A stretch of DNA of 64,000 bases, taken from assembly GCA_963708165.1 (NCBI GenBank), contig OY970187.1, positions 930,001 to 994,000 of the forward strand, written 5' to 3'. Both the position numbers and the translations under genes were made by a program. The notes under the pieces are model-generated. The model was not told where the DNA came from. It ran no database searches and was given only the letters and a program-made list of their open reading frames with translations. Source of the stretch: Rubricoccus sp963708165. Its GTDB lineage: Bacteria; Bacteroidota; Rhodothermia; Rhodothermales; Rubricoccaceae. Positions 8,287-16,833 of this stretch are shown one piece after another (within the stretch, counting starts at the first letter, position 1; the number at the start of each line of letters is the position of its first letter).

Positions 8287-8838
8287 TCATTCCCTTACCA
8301 GTCGCTTCAGGATGGGCCGCAGCGCAGGCTCCAGCAGCAGCCCTTCGTGGCGCATCCGGATGCGGCCCTGCTTATCGATCACATACGTCGTCGGCAGCAC
8401 GCGGCCCTCTGGCGCGGGACCGCGGAGCGCGCCGACCATCACGAGCGGGTAGGACACGTCGTAGCGCTCGCCAAAGCCTCGGACCGCCTCGGGGTCGTCT
8501 TCGGCCGCGAGGCCGACGAACTGGACCTCGTCCTCGAAATCGTTCGCGAGGTCCACGAAGCCCGGCGTCTCGACGACGCACGGCGGGCACCACGTCGCCC
8601 ACACGTTGAGCACGACCACTTTCCCCTGTCCGGTGTACGCCGCGAGGTCCACGCGCTCGCCGCTCAGCGCCACGCCAGAGGCCTCCGGCGCCGGGCCCAG
8701 GTCCGGCAGGCGGTAGTCCGGCAGGTAGCGCCACACGACCACGGCCAGGAGCCCGGCCCACAGCAGCCTATGGCCCCAGGTGCGAGCGCGGATGCCGCGC
8801 GGCCCATCCCAGGCTTCGCGCAGCCTCTGGCGCGTCAT
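8287..8838 (-). CDS. TlpA/ResA-type membrane-anchored thioredoxin
   Basis: 183 residues. An N-terminal membrane segment (RLLWAGLLAVVVWRYL, about residues 24-39) anchors a periplasm-facing thioredoxin fold with the active site WCPPC (C84, C87) and the cis-Pro region LPTTYVID. Such proteins reduce disulfides in cytochrome c maturation or in other periplasmic partners. The start overlaps the stop of the GIY-YIG gene by four bases (ATGA). It is the last gene of the long minus-strand run. Confidence 0.85.
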   Translation of the reverse strand: MTRQRLREAWDGPRGIRARTWGHRLLWAGLLAVVVWRYLPDYRLPDLGPAPEASGVALSGERVDLAAYTGQGKVVVLNVWATWCPPCVVETPGFVDLANDFEDEVQFVGLAAEDDPEAVRGFGERYDVSYPLVMVGALRGPAPEGRVLPTTYVIDKQGRIRMRHEGLLLEPALRPILKRLVRE

Positions 8839-9722
8839 CGGTCGCCAGAGGCCTCCGATGTTTCGCTGAGAGGCTGCCGCTCTACCTCATCCAATGTCCT
8901 GCCTCTGTCGTCCTTCCAAGACTCCCACCCGTTCGAGTTTCGACCAAACACCGCGTTCGCCGCGGCGCTTGGTGAGGCGAACAAGTGATCAACAGGGAAG
9001 ACGAAACGGTCGCCCTCTCGACGCAGGGCATTGCTGCTGACGAGCCTCTGGCGCCACGCCTCGCGAGCCGTGCCCTGCCACGAGGCGACGGGGTGGAGCG
9101 CTGCCCCCGAACCTGCAAGCACTAGCATTCCATCCTCCACGTACTCGGCTCGCGCCGTGACGCCGCGGCCAGTGCACACGTAAACCACACGCGACGCCTC
9201 TGGCGCGGCACCGTGGAGCGCTTCAAACACGGGAAAGCCTAGCGTGGCGAGGAGCGTGCGAACGGTTCCAAAGGTGTCCAAGAGGTCTGCTCTGACGGGC
9301 TCACTGATGTGAGGTTCGCGAGGCTGCGTCGTGTTGTCGATCTCGAAGCGCCCGGTGCTTTGAGCTTCCGAAAGCGCGTGCCACTCCAGCCATTTCACCT
9401 TGGCCTTGTCGAAGTGGTGCGTTTTGCTTGTGACAGCAACGGCGCGCGTCCAAAAGTCCTTGGATTTGTGGTGCTGAACCAGGCGCGTGATGCAGTCTTC
9501 TGTTTCTCCCACGTAAACACGGGGGCGCGCGGCGTCCTCGTCCTCACCAAAGAGGAAGTACAAACCAACCTGTTTCACCTCGTCACGGGCTGCAGCGACG
9601 CTCAGCTTCGAGCGTGGCACTTCCACCGCGCGAACGGTTCGGCTCGTGATCTCCGCGATGCGGACCGAGCGCGGGTTACCGTCCGGCAGAAAGATCTGAA
9701 TCGTCTTCGGAAGCGGAGTCAT
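8835..9722 (-). CDS. GIY-YIG nuclease-domain protein with DUF4357
   Basis: 295 residues. The nuclease core shows GLYFLFGEDE and VYVGETEDCITRLVQHH (the GIY and YIG elements), and the C-terminal part matches the DUF4357 pattern (FVFPVDHLFASPSAAANAVFGRNSNGWESW). This architecture is common in stand-alone bacterial proteins whose substrate is unknown. ATG 9722 is the first start and overlaps the desaturase stop by four bases. Its presence inside a sulfur-metabolism run is probably incidental; it has few motif copies, which may suggest a later arrival. Confidence 0.8.
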   Translation of the reverse strand: MTPLPKTIQIFLPDGNPRSVRIAEITSRTVRAVEVPRSKLSVAAARDEVKQVGLYFLFGEDEDAARPRVYVGETEDCITRLVQHHKSKDFWTRAVAVTSKTHHFDKAKVKWLEWHALSEAQSTGRFEIDNTTQPREPHISEPVRADLLDTFGTVRTLLATLGFPVFEALHGAAPEASRVVYVCTGRGVTARAEYVEDGMLVLAGSGAALHPVASWQGTAREAWRQRLVSSNALRREGDRFVFPVDHLFASPSAAANAVFGRNSNGWESWKDDRGRTLDEVERQPLSETSEASGDR

Positions 9723-10579
9723 GGGCGAGACGTGGTGGGCGGACGCGTGGCGCCAGAGGCCTCTGGCGGATCCTCCTCGTAGTGCGGCGCCAGAGGCATC
9801 CGCAGCAGCGAGCCGACGGACTCCTCGCCGGGAAACTGGTTCAGGCCAAACTCGATGTCCTCGGGCCTCTCGCGCAGACGGAACGAGCCGAAGAGGCGGT
9901 CCCACCACGAGAAGAGCGCGCTGTAGTTGGAGTCCGTTTCCAGTTGCAGGCGCGAGTGGTGCACCTTGTGGATCTCGGGCGTCACAATGACGGCGCGGAG
10001 CACGCGTGAGACCGCGGGCGGCAGCCCGATGTTGGCGTGGTGGAACTGCACCACGGCGAACATCATCGTTTCGTAGAGCACCAGTTCCCACGCCGTCGCG
10101 CCGATGAGAAGCAACAGCGGAATGCGGAGCGCGGAGGAGAGCACGATCTCGCCGGTGTGGAAGCGGCTGGCCGTCGTCACGTCCATGTGCGCGTCCGAGT
10201 GGTGCACGCGGTGGAAGCGCCAGAGGAACGGGATGCGGTGGTTGGCGCGGTGCCACGCGTACGTCCACATGTCCAGCAGCAGGACCGCACCCGCGACGTG
10301 CAGCCACGTCGGAAGCTCTACGAGGTTGAGCAGGCCCCAGCCTCTGGCGGAGGCCGTATCCGCGGCGACCACCCACAGGCCCGCGAAGACGAGCGCCACG
10401 AGCGCGCCGTTGGCGAGCCCCAGCGCGAGGTTGCGCAGCGCGTGCGCGCCACGATCCTTCAGCCTCTGGCGGTCGCGAAAGAAGTCAAAAAACGGATGCG
10501 CGGTCTCGGCCAGCAACAGCGCAGCCAGGACCGCGACGGCGGCCATCGACTGCGTGAACTGAAGCGCGCCGAGATCCAT
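9719..10579 (-). CDS. Sterol desaturase / fatty acid hydroxylase family membrane protein
   Basis: 286 residues with hydrophobic helices and the di-iron histidine signature: WHRANH, FHRVHHSD and HKVHHSR. Members hydroxylate or desaturate lipids such as carotenoids, fatty acids or sterols at the membrane. The frame is continuous with the upstream rhodanese, but an ATG at 10579 overlaps a TAA in the shifted frame (TAATG), so this is taken as a separate, coupled gene. The C-terminus is partly motif-encoded (PPEASGATRP). The substrate cannot be assigned. Confidence 0.8.
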   Translation of the reverse strand: MDLGALQFTQSMAAVAVLAALLLAETAHPFFDFFRDRQRLKDRGAHALRNLALGLANGALVALVFAGLWVVAADTASARGWGLLNLVELPTWLHVAGAVLLLDMWTYAWHRANHRIPFLWRFHRVHHSDAHMDVTTASRFHTGEIVLSSALRIPLLLLIGATAWELVLYETMMFAVVQFHHANIGLPPAVSRVLRAVIVTPEIHKVHHSRLQLETDSNYSALFSWWDRLFGSFRLRERPEDIEFGLNQFPGEESVGSLLRMPLAPHYEEDPPEASGATRPPTTSRP

Positions 10580-10927
10580 TACGCCACCTCGGCTCCGGCC
10601 TTCGCCAGAGGCTCGAAGCCCGCCGATGTTGACAGCGCCCTCGTGTCCCATCTCGCGGAGCGTCTTGGTAGCCTGGCCCGAGCGGTTGCCGGAGCGGCAG
10701 TACAGGTACACCGGGCTGTCCGAGGGCAGGTTCATGGCCTCGATCTCCTGCTTGAACGTGCGTCCCATCACGTCCACGTTGACCGAGCCCGCGAGGTGCC
10801 CCTCGGCGTACTCACCGGGCGTGCGCACGTCGAGAAGCGGCGCGTCGGCGTCGTGGTCGGCGACGAAGTCGGCCGGGGAAAGGTTGGAATCGGGGGACTG
10901 GCCCATCAGGCGGGAGAGGAAAGACAT
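10579..10927 (-). CDS. Single-domain rhodanese, frame break near the end
   Basis: A ~115-residue sulfurtransferase. It carries LLDVRTPGEYAEGHLAGSVNVD and the active-site loop YCRSGNRSGQA, whose Cys accepts sulfane sulfur. As read, the frame runs on into the desaturase gene. With one G fewer in a GGG run (plus-strand CCC, 10619-10621), the protein ends naturally as NIGGFEPLAKAGAEVA with TAA at 10581-10579. That makes a one-base insertion, rather than a genuine fusion, the better reading. It follows thioredoxin by 27 bp. Confidence 0.8.
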
Positions 10928-10954
10928 GGAGGAACGGCGCGCGGGCGCCAGAGG

Positions 10955-11269
10955 CTAGGCGGGAATGTTGTGGCTGAGCCAGCGCTTGAGCGTGGCCTCG
11001 GGCAGGGCGCCCGTGAACTCGGCGGCCACCTCGCCGTCCACGAACAGCTTGACGGCGGGAATGCCGCGGACGCCAAAACGCTGGCTCAGGTCGGGGTGCG
11101 CGTCGACGTTGATCTTGACCAGGCGCCAGAGGCCGCCGCTCTCGCGCGCGAGCTTGTCGAGCGTCGGCCCGAGCACGCGGCACGGCCCGCACCACGGCGC
11201 CCAGAAGTCGACGAGCACGGGCTTGTCGTGGCTCTTGTCGAGGACGGCGGTCTGGAATTTGTCGGCCAT
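10955..11269 (-). CDS. Thioredoxin
   Basis: 104 residues with the standard active site WCGPC (C27, C30) and the cis-Pro loop GIPAVKLFVDGE. A cytosolic dithiol reductase; here it probably regenerates persulfide acceptors for the rhodaneses. ATG 11269 gives the usual thioredoxin length, and the frame upstream is not conserved. The stop codon TAG lies inside a motif copy at the gene end. Confidence 0.9.
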   Translation of the reverse strand: MADKFQTAVLDKSHDKPVLVDFWAPWCGPCRVLGPTLDKLARESGGLWRLVKINVDAHPDLSQRFGVRGIPAVKLFVDGEVAAEFTGALPEATLKRWLSHNIPA

Positions 11270-11339
11270 AGAACTCAGGGCGCGAGGGTCCGGGCAAGAG
11301 AAGCCTCTGGCGGGAGAGGCCTCTGGCGAGAAGGAAACG

Positions 11340-11687
11340 CTAGACCGCTGCGATGGCGGCCCAGCCGGTGCAGTAGCCATTCGCGACGACCGGCCCGGCG
11401 AAGAGCTTGCAGCCGCCGCAGGCGCCCTCGCCTGCGGGCTGGATGTAGGAGGCGCAGTTCAAGCAGTTCTGCGCTGCGTTGGGCGTCTGGTCCACGTACT
11501 GGAACGTCTGGCGGACCTGGAGATCGGCGGGCGCGACGGACGCGTAGCCCTCGCAGGCGCTCGCGGTTGTGGGCGCGCCGCCGCCGCCACAGGCGGCGAG
11601 CGCGCCGGAGACGCTGACGACGGCGCCAGCGGCGGCGAAGCGGGCGAGGAAATCGCGGCGGGAAACGGAGCGGGGAGCGTCAGACAT
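11340..11687 (-). CDS. High-potential iron-sulfur protein (HiPIP), Tat-exported
   Basis: 115 residues. The N-terminus has a twin-arginine signal (SRRDFLARFAAAGAVV). The mature part carries the HiPIP ligands C75-x2-C78, then C93 in GGCKLFAGP and C106 in GYCTGW. These periplasmic [4Fe-4S] carriers pass electrons to reaction centres or terminal oxidases and often occur with sulfur oxidation. C90 is an additional cysteine. The position between TauE-rhodanese and thioredoxin suggests it accepts electrons from sulfide or thiosulfate oxidation (inference). Confidence 0.88.
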   Translation of the reverse strand: MSDAPRSVSRRDFLARFAAAGAVVSVSGALAACGGGGAPTTASACEGYASVAPADLQVRQTFQYVDQTPNAAQNCLNCASYIQPAGEGACGGCKLFAGPVVANGYCTGWAAIAAV

Positions 11688-11727
11688 AGGGAGGGCCTCT
11701 GGCGCCAGAGGCAGAAGTGTGGAGAGC

Positions 11728-12912
11728 CTATTCCGTGGCAAGGCCTGCGGTTTCGAGCGCGCCGAATCCGCCCGCGTTGTACAGGTCGGCGAAGCCCGCC
11801 GTGGAGAGCACGTCGGCGGCGCGACCGGCGCGCGCGCCCGAGCGGCAGTAGAGCACGACCGGGCGGTCCGGGTCGAGCGCCGCGGTGGCGCGCGCCTCGA
11901 AGTCCGGCGCGTTAAAGTCCAGTAGCGTCGCGCCCTGCAGCGTGCCGCTGGCGGCGACCTCCTCGGGCGTGCGCACGTCCACGACCTGCGCCTCTGGCGT
12001 CTCGGCCAGGAGCGCCGCGGTGTCCTCTGGCGAGAGGCGCACGACGACCGTGTCGGCGCTCGCCAGAGGCGTGGCTGCGAGCGCGAGCGCGTCGCCCTGC
12101 GCCAGAGAATTCTGCGCCAGAGAACTCTGCGCCAGAGGCGCCGCCTCGGCCTCGAACACGCGCGGCCCCTCTTGCACCAAGATGAACAGGCCCATGCAAA
12201 CCAGGAAGACCGCGAAGCCACGCCGCAACTGCTTCTGCGGCACGCGCTGGCTCATCTTCGCGCCGACGAGCGAGCCGCCGATCCCGATGGCCGCAAACGT
12301 GCCCACGAGCGTCCAGTCCACGCCACCGCCAGAGGCTTGCAGCACGTCGAGGTATTTGAGAAAGCCCGTCGCGCTGTTGAGCACGATGATCGACAGGCTG
12401 GTGCCGACCGCGAGCCGCATGTCCAGCCCGACGAGCAGTACCAGCGCCGGGATGATGAGGAAGCCCCCGCCGACGCCGACCAGGCCGGTCATCACGCCGA
12501 CGCCCGCGCCCAAGAGCGCCACCACCCACGCCGCGCGCTTCTGGCGCCCCGCCTCCATGCCGGCGCGTCCCTTGAGCATCGCGCCCGCGGCCAGGATCAT
12601 CACGATCCCGAACAGCACCAGTTGCGCCGCGCCCGGCACGTACGCCGCCAGCGCCGCGCCCGCATACGTCCCCACGATGCCCGGCACGCCGAAGCCCAGC
12701 ACGCTTTTCCAGTCCACGAGCCCCTGGCGCGCGTACGTCAGCGCCCCGACCGACGCGATGGCGCCGACAATGGCGAGGCTCTCGGCGATGGCGACTTTCT
12801 CCGGCTGATCCGCGAGGTAGACAAGGACGGGAACGGCCAGAATGGAGCCGCCGGAGCCCAGGAGGCCGAGAACCAGGCCGATGGCGACAGCGCCGAGAAG
12901 TGCGTAGAGCAT
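11728..12912 (-). CDS. TauE/SafE-type sulfite exporter fused to a rhodanese domain
   Basis: 394 residues. About residues 1-265 form an eight-helix TSUP transporter (LGSGGSILAVPVLVYL, VGVGGGFLIIPALVLL repeats). A linker with serial motif-derived copies (APLAQSSLAQNSLAQ) leads to a C-terminal rhodanese domain (VVDVRTPEEVAASG) with active site YCRSGARAG. TSUP proteins move sulfite, thiosulfate or organosulfonates; the fusion implies coupling of transport with sulfur transfer. ATG 12912 is chosen because it starts the first membrane helix. The upstream part overlaps an ATCCC-type tract. Confidence 0.85.
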   Translation of the reverse strand: MLYALLGAVAIGLVLGLLGSGGSILAVPVLVYLADQPEKVAIAESLAIVGAIASVGALTYARQGLVDWKSVLGFGVPGIVGTYAGAALAAYVPGAAQLVLFGIVMILAAGAMLKGRAGMEAGRQKRAAWVVALLGAGVGVMTGLVGVGGGFLIIPALVLLVGLDMRLAVGTSLSIIVLNSATGFLKYLDVLQASGGGVDWTLVGTFAAIGIGGSLVGAKMSQRVPQKQLRRGFAVFLVCMGLFILVQEGPRVFEAEAAPLAQSSLAQNSLAQGDALALAATPLASADTVVVRLSPEDTAALLAETPEAQVVDVRTPEEVAASGTLQGATLLDFNAPDFEARATAALDPDRPVVLYCRSGARAGRAADVLSTAGFADLYNAGGFGALETAGLATE

Positions 12913-12946
12913 GCGGAGGGATAGGGGATGCGGATACGGGATGGGC
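12913..12946. repeat. GGGAT/ATCCC low-complexity tract
   Basis: Irregular copies of GGGATAGGGGATGCGGATACGGGATGGG immediately upstream of the TauE-rhodanese start codon, of the same family as the tracts at 6582, 17641, 22897 and 27198. It occupies the place where a ribosome-binding site would be. Confidence 0.65.
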
Positions 12947-13048
12947 AGAGCGCTCTCGGACGGAGTCCGTGCGTTGACCATGTGCCTCACTCTCCTCGCG
13001 CCTTGTCCCTTCGCCAGAGGCACAAACTGCCGGGGCCTCTGGCGTGCC

Positions 13049-13249
13049 CTAGCGGGCGTCGGAAGGCGGCGGGAGCACGCAGCGGTTGCTGAGGCCCGTG
13101 AGAAGCGGGGCGAGCGCCAGGACGGCGGCGATGCGGCCGGGCCACGTATCGAGGGACATCAGGCCCCACGTGAGCAGGCTGGAGCCCACGGCGACGCGGG
13201 CGAGGCGGCCCCTGTCGGAGCCAATGAAGCGGAGGAAAGCGTCGGTCAT
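13049..13249 (-). CDS. DUF2892 small membrane protein (YgaP-like)
   Basis: 66 residues with two hydrophobic helices (VAVGSSLLTWGLMSL and IAAVLALAPLLTGLSNRC). It matches the DUF2892 pattern found as the membrane part of YgaP-type rhodaneses and as stand-alone proteins in sulfur operons. It is a paralogue of the next gene upstream (both begin MTD-F-RFM/I and share the layout), so a tandem duplication is likely. No enzymatic role is known. Confidence 0.75.
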   Translation of the reverse strand: MTDAFLRFIGSDRGRLARVAVGSSLLTWGLMSLDTWPGRIAAVLALAPLLTGLSNRCVLPPPSDAR

Positions 13250-13338
13250 GCCAGAACGGAAGGTGGTCCTTCTCATACGGCAAATCGAGACGAAGGCGGT
13301 CAATCTGCGTCGCCAGAGGCCTCTGGCGAGGTGCGCCC

Positions 13339-13569
13339 TTAGACCGAGGCGCGAGCCTCGGCGCCGCTGAGCGGGGCGCCCAGAACGGGGCCAAGCACGC
13401 ACACGTCGAAGGCGCCCGCGCCGAGGGGCACGAGCGAGAGCGCGGCGGTGGCTTTACCGCCCGCACTGTGGCGGCGCGAGAGGCCGAGGGCGAGCAAGCC
13501 CAGACCCGCTGCGACGCGCGTAGCGCGGCCTGCAGGCGAGACCATGAAGCGGACGAAGGAATCGGTCAT
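13339..13569 (-). CDS. DUF2892 small membrane protein, paralogue
   Basis: 76 residues beginning MTDSFVRFMVSPAGRATRVAAG, with two hydrophobic segments like those of the 66-residue neighbour. The conserved Asn-Arg-Cys end of the neighbour is replaced by FDVCVLGPVLGAP. It lies between the persulfide dioxygenase and the second copy, separated from each by about 90 bp containing motif pairs. Confidence 0.72.
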   Translation of the reverse strand: MTDSFVRFMVSPAGRATRVAAGLGLLALGLSRRHSAGGKATAALSLVPLGAGAFDVCVLGPVLGAPLSGAEARASV

Positions 13570-13667
13570 GTCGGTAGAGGATGGCGCCAGAGGCCTCTGG
13601 CGGAGAAGAGGAAAACAGCCGAGGCAAGCGGCTGCGCAGAGCGCGTGGTGGGAGCCGCACGGCCGAG

Positions 13668-15121
13668 CTAGGCGGCAACTTTGGAGGCTACCTCAGACGC
13701 GCCGGTTGCGATGGCGCCAGAGGCGATCTCGCGGTAGTGCGCGAAGCCGTCGTTGACGTAGCGCACCTCGCGGCCCTGATGCGCGAGAAACGCTGCGGCG
13801 ACAGCGGCACGGGCGCCGCTCTGGCAGTGGACGAAGAGCGGCGAGCCTTCGGGGACTTCGTCCGTGCGTCCGGCCAGCCGTGTGTGCGCGATGTTCGATG
13901 CGCCCGGCACGTGACCCGCCTCGTATTCGGCCTGACGCCGCACGTCGAGAGTCGCTGCGCCCACCATGACGTCGTCGAACGACACCTCGGGAATCGTCGC
14001 GCCGCCGCCAGAGGCCTGCAGCGCGGCGGCGAGCGTCTCGTAGGTCGCGTACGCCGTGATGTTGTCGTAGCCGATGCGGACCAGGTCGCGCACGGCCTCC
14101 TCGATGCGCGCCTCTGGCGCGATGAGAACGAGCGGCGCGGCGGGATCGGTCACGAACGAGCCGACGACGGTGTTGAACTGCTTGGTGAGCGGGCTGTAGA
14201 GCGCGCCGGGCAGGTGCGAGGCCATGAACGCCGAGCGGTCGGCGCGCGTGTCGATGACGACGGCCTCTGGCGCGAGGTCGGTCAGTTCCTGTGGCGAGAG
14301 CGCGCGCGGGCGTTGGCAGAGCCGCCAGAGGCGGCACACCGTCGCGGTTCTGCTGCTTCATGCGGCCAAAGTAGAGCGGCGGCTCGGGCTGCGCGTCCAG
14401 GATCGCGTCCACGAACGCCTCCTGTCCGCGCCGCGAGGCGTCGATGGAGCCGTTGTAGGCGCGCTCGTAGCCGACGGTCGACTGCGGGATCGCGCCGAGC
14501 GCTTTGCCGCACGCCGATCCCGCGCCGTGGCCGGGCCAGACCTGCAGTTGGTCGTCCAGTTCGAGGAAGCGCTGGACCGAGTCGTACAGCGCTCGCGCCG
14601 CCGGATCCTGCGCGCCCGACTGCCCGGCAGCGCTCTCCAGCAGATCCGGCCGACCCAGATCGCCCACGAACACGAAGTCGCCAGAGGCGATCCCCATCGG
14701 CGTGGACGCGCCGCCGCCGTGGTCCGTCACCAAGTAGCTCAGGTGCTCCGGCGTGTGCCCCGGCGTGTGGACCGCACGGAGTTCGATGTTGCCGACGCGG
14801 AACGAGTCGCCGTCGCGCAAGAACGTCACGTCGTCGACGGTCCTTCGCCCAGGCCGAGCCCCAGCCTGCGTCGTCGCCCTCGGCGGAGAGGAAGAGCTGC
14901 GCGCCCGCCGCCTCGGCCAGGCCTCTGGCGCCGGAGAGGAAGTCGGCGTGGATGTGCGTCTCGGCGACGTGCGTGATGGTCAGGCCCTCTTGCGCCGCGA
15001 TCGCGAGGTAGCGGTCGATGTCTCGCTCGGGGTCGATGACGATGGCCTCTTTGGTGCGCTGGCAGCCGATGAGGTAGGCGTACTGCGCGAGCTTGGGGTC
15101 GGTGATCTGTCGGAACAACAT
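13668..15121 (-). CDS. Persulfide dioxygenase-like MBL hydrolase with two rhodanese domains (CstB/BLH type), two frame breaks
   Basis: About 483 residues when joined. The N-terminal metallo-beta-lactamase part has THIHADFLSG, HTPGHTPEHLSY and GDLGRPDLL, as in ETHE1/CstB persulfide dioxygenases that oxidise glutathione or CoA persulfide to sulfite. Two rhodanese modules follow: an inactive-looking first one (VVIDTRADRSAF, no Cys loop) and an active second one (VHCQSGARAAVAA). The frame changes near 14845 (AWAKD to VDDVTFLRDGD) and near 14310 (ALPTP to RALSPQELTD), in CG-rich strings. Both joins restore family-like sequence, so one-base errors are likely. It is the central enzyme of the operon. 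Confidence 0.85.
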
Positions 15122-15162
15122 GGGGTCGGGGGGTTTGCGCCGCCAGAGGCCGCGCGGTCAGT

Positions 15163-15738
15163 CTAGTGTGGGAGGCGGTCGCGGAGGAGCGCGTAGCTCC
15201 AGGTGCCCGCGAGGGCCGCGGCGAGCGAGACAAACATCACGCTCACGCCGCCGCCGAGCAGCGCCAGGAGCGGTCCGGGGCACGCGCCGAGCAGCGCCCA
15301 GCCCAGCCCGAACGTCGTCCCGCCCATCCAATAGCGAGCACCGGGCACGCGCGAGTCGCCCCACGCCTTCGGCGCGATGCGGATGGGCTCGCCGCTGGCG
15401 GTGGTCAAACCCAGCTTCTGGATCGCCCAGACGCCAAGCGCAGCCGTCGCGACGGCCGAGCCGATCACGCCATACATGTGGAAGCTCTCGAAGCGAAACA
15501 TCTCGACGATGCGAAACCACGAGACGACCTGGCTCTGCACCAGCACGAGCCCAAAGGCCGCGCCGAGCGCGCCGTAGAGAAGAAAGGCGCCGAACGACAC
15601 GCCAGAGGCGGAACCGTCTGGGTCAACCTGATGCGCGTCGGCACGGGCCTCTGGCGCGAGAGCGGTGGCATCGGCGCCAGAGGCGGAATCGCCAGAAGTG
15701 TCGGCGTTGCGCCAACGGGGAGCGGGGGGCGTCATCAT
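15163..15738 (-). CDS. YeeE/YedE-family sulfur transporter, second subunit-like (DUF6691 type)
   Basis: 191 residues. The first ~45 residues are hydrophilic and built largely of motif translations (SASGADATALAPEARAD). Four hydrophobic segments follow, with the family signature GGTTFGLGWALLGACPGP. Such half-length proteins pair with another YeeE/YedE protein to import thiosulfate or related species. The start overlaps the stop of the preceding gene by four bases, supporting a two-gene transport unit. Confidence 0.85.
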   Translation of the reverse strand: MMTPPAPRWRNADTSGDSASGADATALAPEARADAHQVDPDGSASGVSFGAFLLYGALGAAFGLVLVQSQVVSWFRIVEMFRFESFHMYGVIGSAVATAALGVWAIQKLGLTTASGEPIRIAPKAWGDSRVPGARYWMGGTTFGLGWALLGACPGPLLALLGGGVSVMFVSLAAALAGTWSYALLRDRLPH

Positions 15739-16307
15739 GCGAGGAGGAGCGGGAGGAGAACGTGAACCACAAACAGGCCGCCCGCGAAGAAGCCGCCGAC
15801 CGCCACGAGCGACGGCACCTGCAGCGTAGCAAGGCCGCTAATGGCGTGGCCGCTCGTGCAGCCGCCCGCCCAGCGCGCGCCAAAGCCGACGAGGAAGCCC
15901 CCGCCGATCACGAGCAGCGCGCCGACGGGCGTCGCGAGCGCGCTCCACGAGATGAGCTGCGCCGGGACGAAGCCCGTCACATCCGTGATGCCCATCCCCG
16001 CGAGCGCCGCCGCGGTCTCGGGCGCCAGCGCCAGAGGCGCACTCGGGTCGGAGAGGAGTTGGAGGCCAACGAACCCGCCGATGCCGATGCCGAGCGCGAA
16101 GATGAGATTCCACGCGCCGGTTGTACGCCAGTCATAGCGCAGGAACGACGGCTTGGCCTCTGGCGAGACCGGGAGCGCCGCACACGCGTGGCGAAGGTTG
16201 GAGGAGACACCGAACATTCGACCTCCGACGAGGAGCAAAACAGGCACAAGAAGGCCGATCAGAGGACCGGCGATGTACCAGGCGAGAGGAGAGACGGCTG
16301 CGAGCAT
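15735..16307 (-). CDS. YeeE/YedE-family sulfur transporter
   Basis: 190 residues with five hydrophobic stretches and the signature GFGARWAGGCTSGHAISGLATLQ, whose Cys is conserved in thiosulfate transporters of the YeeE group. It is the first gene of the minus-strand sulfur run and divergent from the ArsR regulator, with 168 bp between the two starts. ATG 16307 starts the first membrane helix (LAWYIAGPLIGLLVPVLLLV). Confidence 0.85.
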   Translation of the reverse strand: MLAAVSPLAWYIAGPLIGLLVPVLLLVGGRMFGVSSNLRHACAALPVSPEAKPSFLRYDWRTTGAWNLIFALGIGIGGFVGLQLLSDPSAPLALAPETAAALAGMGITDVTGFVPAQLISWSALATPVGALLVIGGGFLVGFGARWAGGCTSGHAISGLATLQVPSLVAVGGFFAGGLFVVHVLLPLLLA

Positions 16308-16334
16308 GGTGGTGGGATTGCTTGGCCCAACATA

Positions 16335-16348
16335 CAACTCCTCAGTTG
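16335..16348. promoter_or_regulatory. Candidate ArsR operator (inverted repeat)
   Basis: CAACT (16335-16339) and AGTTG (16344-16348) form an inverted repeat with a four-base spacer inside an AT-richer stretch. It lies between the divergent transporter and arsR genes, 28 bp before the transporter start. The position fits autoregulation by the ArsR protein; the assignment is inference. Confidence 0.4.
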
Positions 16349-16475
16349 CAGCGTTCCCAGCCTCAGAACAAAGGAACGCGAAGACACGCCCCGCGGGTTG
16401 TACCACACGTCTGCTCGCGCCAGAGGCCTCTGGCGCAGCGCCCCTCGTCTCGACGCCGTGCGGTATCCTTGCAGC

Positions 16476-16781
16476 ATGGACGCTCCCGTGCCCACCTCTC
16501 TTCTCGAAAGCGCCGCCGAGCGGTTCCGCCTCATGGGCGACCCCGTGCGGCTGCGGCTGCTCAACCACCTCTTGGAGCGCGGCGAGGCGAGCGTGCAGGA
16601 CCTCGCGGACGCCACGGAGCAGAGCCACCAGAACACGTCCAAGCACCTCCGCAAGCTGGCCGAGGGCGGCCTGGTCGGCGCCCGCCGAGACGGCTCGCTG
16701 GCCGTCTACCGCGTGACGGACCCCAGCGTGCCCGGCCTGTGCCTGCTCGTCTGCGGCTCGCTCCGCGCCGCGCAGGACTGA
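16476..16781 (+). CDS. ArsR/SmtB-family transcriptional regulator
   Basis: 101 residues forming a single winged helix (RFRLMGDPVRLRLLNHLLERGEA, recognition helix NTSKHLRKLAEGGLV). It lacks the ELCVCD metal box. The only cysteines are C89 and C93 near the C-terminus (GLCLLVCGS), placed where they could respond to persulfide or metal. Divergent orientation from the sulfur genes suggests that it represses them, as BigR and SqrR do in other bacteria. The cysteine arrangement differs from both of those, so the sensed signal is not certain. Confidence 0.85.
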   Translation: MDAPVPTSLLESAAERFRLMGDPVRLRLLNHLLERGEASVQDLADATEQSHQNTSKHLRKLAEGGLVGARRDGSLAVYRVTDPSVPGLCLLVCGSLRAAQD

Positions 16782-16794
16782 GCCTCTGGCGGGT

Positions 16795-16833
16795 GGGTTC
16801 CGGGTTCCGGGTTCCGGGTTCCGGGTTCCGGGT
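16795..16833. repeat. GGGTTCC tandem repeat, about five units
   Basis: Five consecutive perfect 7-base units GGGTTCC plus a partial unit follow a motif copy 13 bp after the arsR stop. A related stretch of the same words lies inside rqcH at about 24475-24529. Confidence 0.9.

Noticed and set aside
9719..10927. A 402-residue rhodanese-desaturase fusion protein
   Set aside because: The shifted frame gives a natural rhodanese end (NIGGFEPLAKAGAEVA and TAA) overlapping the desaturase ATG, and the shift sits on a CCC/GGG run, so two genes are preferred.
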